Source of the DNA: an uncultured Atopobium sp.
Lineage (GTDB): Bacteria > Actinomycetota > Coriobacteriia > Coriobacteriales > Atopobiaceae
Direction: 5' to 3'
Assembly: GCA_946647055.1 (NCBI GenBank)
Contig: CAMPCT010000116.1
Location: 1-6,871 of the forward strand
DNA: 6,871 nucleotides
Below are positions 5,938-6,871 of the stretch, in pieces; position 1 is the first letter of the stretch; each line of letters starts with the position of its first letter. The notes under the pieces were generated by a model. That model was given only the letters and a program-made list of their open reading frames with translations, was not told the DNA's origin and searched no databases. The translations under genes were made by a program, and so were the position numbers.

Positions 5938-6332
5938 CCATCGACGACGTGATGCAATGGCTCAAATCGCTCGGCGCCCCGCAGGGCGTCGGCGGCTGGA
6001 CCATGGCGCGGCTCGACTCCGCCAAGGAGCGCCGCATCGGCGTCTGGCAGCGCCCCATGCGCGACGGCATGCAGGTCGCCCTCGGGCGAGCCACGCTCGA
6101 TCGCGTGAAGCACGTCCAGCTGCTCGTGCACTGGACGGGCAACGCCCACGAGACCGAGCTGGCGGCGCAGGCGCTCTACGACGCCATCGCGGCGGCGGAC
6201 CATCCGACCATCGGCGGCGAGGCCGCCACGTTCATCGACCTCATGACCCCCGAGCCCGTCGACGTCGGAGCCGACGACGGGGGCATCTTCGAGCGCAGCA
6301 TCTGGCTCGACATCCATCACCAACCGATCTAA
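5934..6332 (+). CDS. Minor capsid protein 3-like / tail terminator candidate
   Basis: This 132-residue protein matches the minor capsid protein from bacteriophage family often found just before the major tail protein, the slot of the tail terminator that caps the tube and docks it to the head. Features are an N-terminal helix (MTIDDVMQWLKSLG), RRIGVWQRP (33-41), the strand and helix VQLLVHWTGNAHETELAAQA (61-80), and a C-terminal strand after a Pro-rich loop (PEPVDVGADDGGIFE, 106-120) ending in RSIWLDIHH. I chose the GTG at 5934 because it overlaps the preceding stop as GTGA and follows a G-rich stretch including GGAGGG (5911-5916). An ATG at 5952 would remove six residues and is the alternative. 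The gene ends in TAAGGAGG, so its stop is fused to the next ribosome binding site. Confidence 0.78.
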   Translation: MTIDDVMQWLKSLGAPQGVGGWTMARLDSAKERRIGVWQRPMRDGMQVALGRATLDRVKHVQLLVHWTGNAHETELAAQALYDAIAAADHPTIGGEAATFIDLMTPEPVDVGADDGGIFERSIWLDIHHQPI

Positions 6333-6341
6333 GGAGGCATC

Positions 6342-6785
6342 ATGGCCACCAACGTCACGGGCGTCTATCCCGTCCTCGAGAACCAGTTCCAAGTCGACGT
6401 CTCCAGCACCGACACCGCATCCTTCAAGAACATCGCCGACATGGAGACGTTCAGCGTGTCCATCGACAACAACGTGGAGGAGTGGACGCCCTTCACCACC
6501 GAGGGATGGACGCGCCGCCTCATGACGGGCAAGTCCATCACCATCACCGTCTCCGGCAAGCGCAACGTCGGCGACGACGGCAACGACTTCATCGCCGGGC
6601 TGTTCATGAAGAACGGGCGCGACGCCGAGTGCGACTTCAAGTGGACGTTCCCCGACGGCGCCACCCTCACCTTCGCCGACGCCGTGGTCAACGTGACCAA
6701 CATGGGCGCGGGCGATTCCACCGAGGTCGCGCCGCTGGAGTTCGAGATCATGTCCAACGGCAAGCCGACCTACACGGCGGCTTAG
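6342..6785 (+). CDS. Major tail tube protein
   Basis: This 147-residue protein should polymerise as rings to form the siphovirus tail tube. The sequence shows a short N-terminal arm (VTGVYPVLENQFQVDV, residues 5-20), an Asp-Met-Glu-Thr-Phe-Ser-Val strand, and the stretch DNNVEEWTPFTTEGWTRRLM (42-61) followed by GKSITITVSGKRN (63-75), a hallmark pattern for tail tube proteins of Gram-positive siphophages. It ends in a strand-rich C-terminal half with LEFEIMSNGKPTY. Length is normal for the family. The ATG follows AAGGAGG (6331-6337) by four bases. Its Arg codons are all CGC, and it lacks AGG, AGA and ATA, as in the capsid gene, consistent with high expression. A strong terminator follows nine bases after the stop, separating it from the tail chaperone and tape measure genes that normally come next. 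Confidence 0.9.
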   Translation: MATNVTGVYPVLENQFQVDVSSTDTASFKNIADMETFSVSIDNNVEEWTPFTTEGWTRRLMTGKSITITVSGKRNVGDDGNDFIAGLFMKNGRDAECDFKWTFPDGATLTFADAVVNVTNMGAGDSTEVAPLEFEIMSNGKPTYTAA

Positions 6786-6793
6786 CAAAGACG

Positions 6794-6831
6794 GGCGGGC
6801 GCGGCACCACATGGCCGCGTCCGCCATTTTT
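6794..6831 (+). terminator. Intrinsic terminator after the tail tube gene
   Basis: Bases 6794-6805 pair with 6814-6825 over 12 positions (one G-U pair, otherwise Watson-Crick) around an eight-base loop, followed by A and five Ts (6827-6831). This is the best terminator-like structure in the window. It lies inside the late operon, before the next gene, so it most likely attenuates rather than ends transcription. Confidence 0.88.
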
Positions 6832-6863
6832 GGAAAGCAGTTCTGCATAAAAGGGGGAAGGAA

Positions 6864-6871
6864 ATGCAAAA
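6864..6871 (+). CDS. Start of next gene (only 8 bases in window), possible tail assembly chaperone
   Basis: An ATG at 6864 is preceded by GGGGG and AAGGAA (6853-6863), a strong purine-rich ribosome binding site, and reads Met-Gln before the window ends. No product can be seen. In siphophages the gene after the tail tube protein is usually the tail assembly chaperone, often expressed with a programmed frameshift. That is an expectation from gene order only. Confidence 0.5.

Noticed and set aside
6837..6846. GCAG/CTGC mini-palindrome before the last start codon
   Set aside because: The loop would be two bases, or the stem only three pairs, too small to be meaningful.
6829..6852. Possible promoter after the terminator (CATAAA as a -10-like element)
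   Set aside because: Only four of six bases fit a -10 and no -35-like element sits at a suitable distance.
1..6871. CRISPR array, tRNA genes, insertion sequence, attachment site, toxin-antitoxin or defence genes
   Set aside because: I looked for regular repeats, cloverleaf-like sequence, transposase motifs and non-structural cargo, and saw none. The window is fully accounted for by structural genes and two short intergenic regions.

Overview
This window is one continuous, single-strand block of late structural genes from a tailed (siphovirus-type) phage or prophage. It runs from the end of the large terminase gene to the first codons of a tail gene after the major tail tube protein. Every supported gene lies on the + strand. 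Base composition is strongly GC-rich, codons mostly end in C or G, and most starts carry purine-rich Shine-Dalgarno sequences of the AAGGAGG/GGAAGGAG type. Together these point to a phage of a high-GC Gram-positive host. The MuF-like, SPP1-gp6-like portal and minor capsid 1/2/3 proteins fit phages of Actinomycetota, perhaps gut Coriobacteriia, but the host assignment is an inference from composition and protein style only.

Layout: (1) 1-1005, C-terminal part of the terminase large subunit, cut by the window edge, so Walker A is missing. (2) 1002-2402, portal. (3) 2380-3057, short MuF-like minor head protein with a Cys/His cluster. (4) 3058-3178, non-coding leader with four predicted hairpins, ending in a strong ribosome binding site. 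(5) 3179-3646, scaffold. (6) 3662-4567, HK97-fold major capsid protein. (7) 4579-4734, 51-residue basic protein. (8) 4745-6332, four neck genes: a Gp19/Gp15/Gp42-like connector, then minor capsid 1-, 2- and 3-like proteins. (9) 6342-6785, major tail tube protein. (10) 6794-6831, a strong intrinsic terminator. (11) from 6864, start of the next gene, probably a tail assembly chaperone by position.

The genes form a pipeline. Scaffold and major capsid protein build a procapsid around the portal vertex with the MuF protein. Terminase pumps DNA through the portal. The connector and minor capsid proteins close the neck and join the tail, whose tube is made of the last complete gene. Genes are tightly packed with ATGA or GTGA overlaps or gaps of 20 bases or fewer. 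The exceptions are the structured leader before the scaffold and the terminator after the tail tube gene, and these two bracket the genes expected to need the highest output. The major capsid and tail tube genes also avoid AGG, AGA and ATA codons that recur in the terminase, portal and MuF genes.

I found no clearly new biological system. The most useful leads are the hairpin-rich leader, the internal terminator, the codon-use contrast, the unusual nuclease motif in the terminase and the small basic protein.
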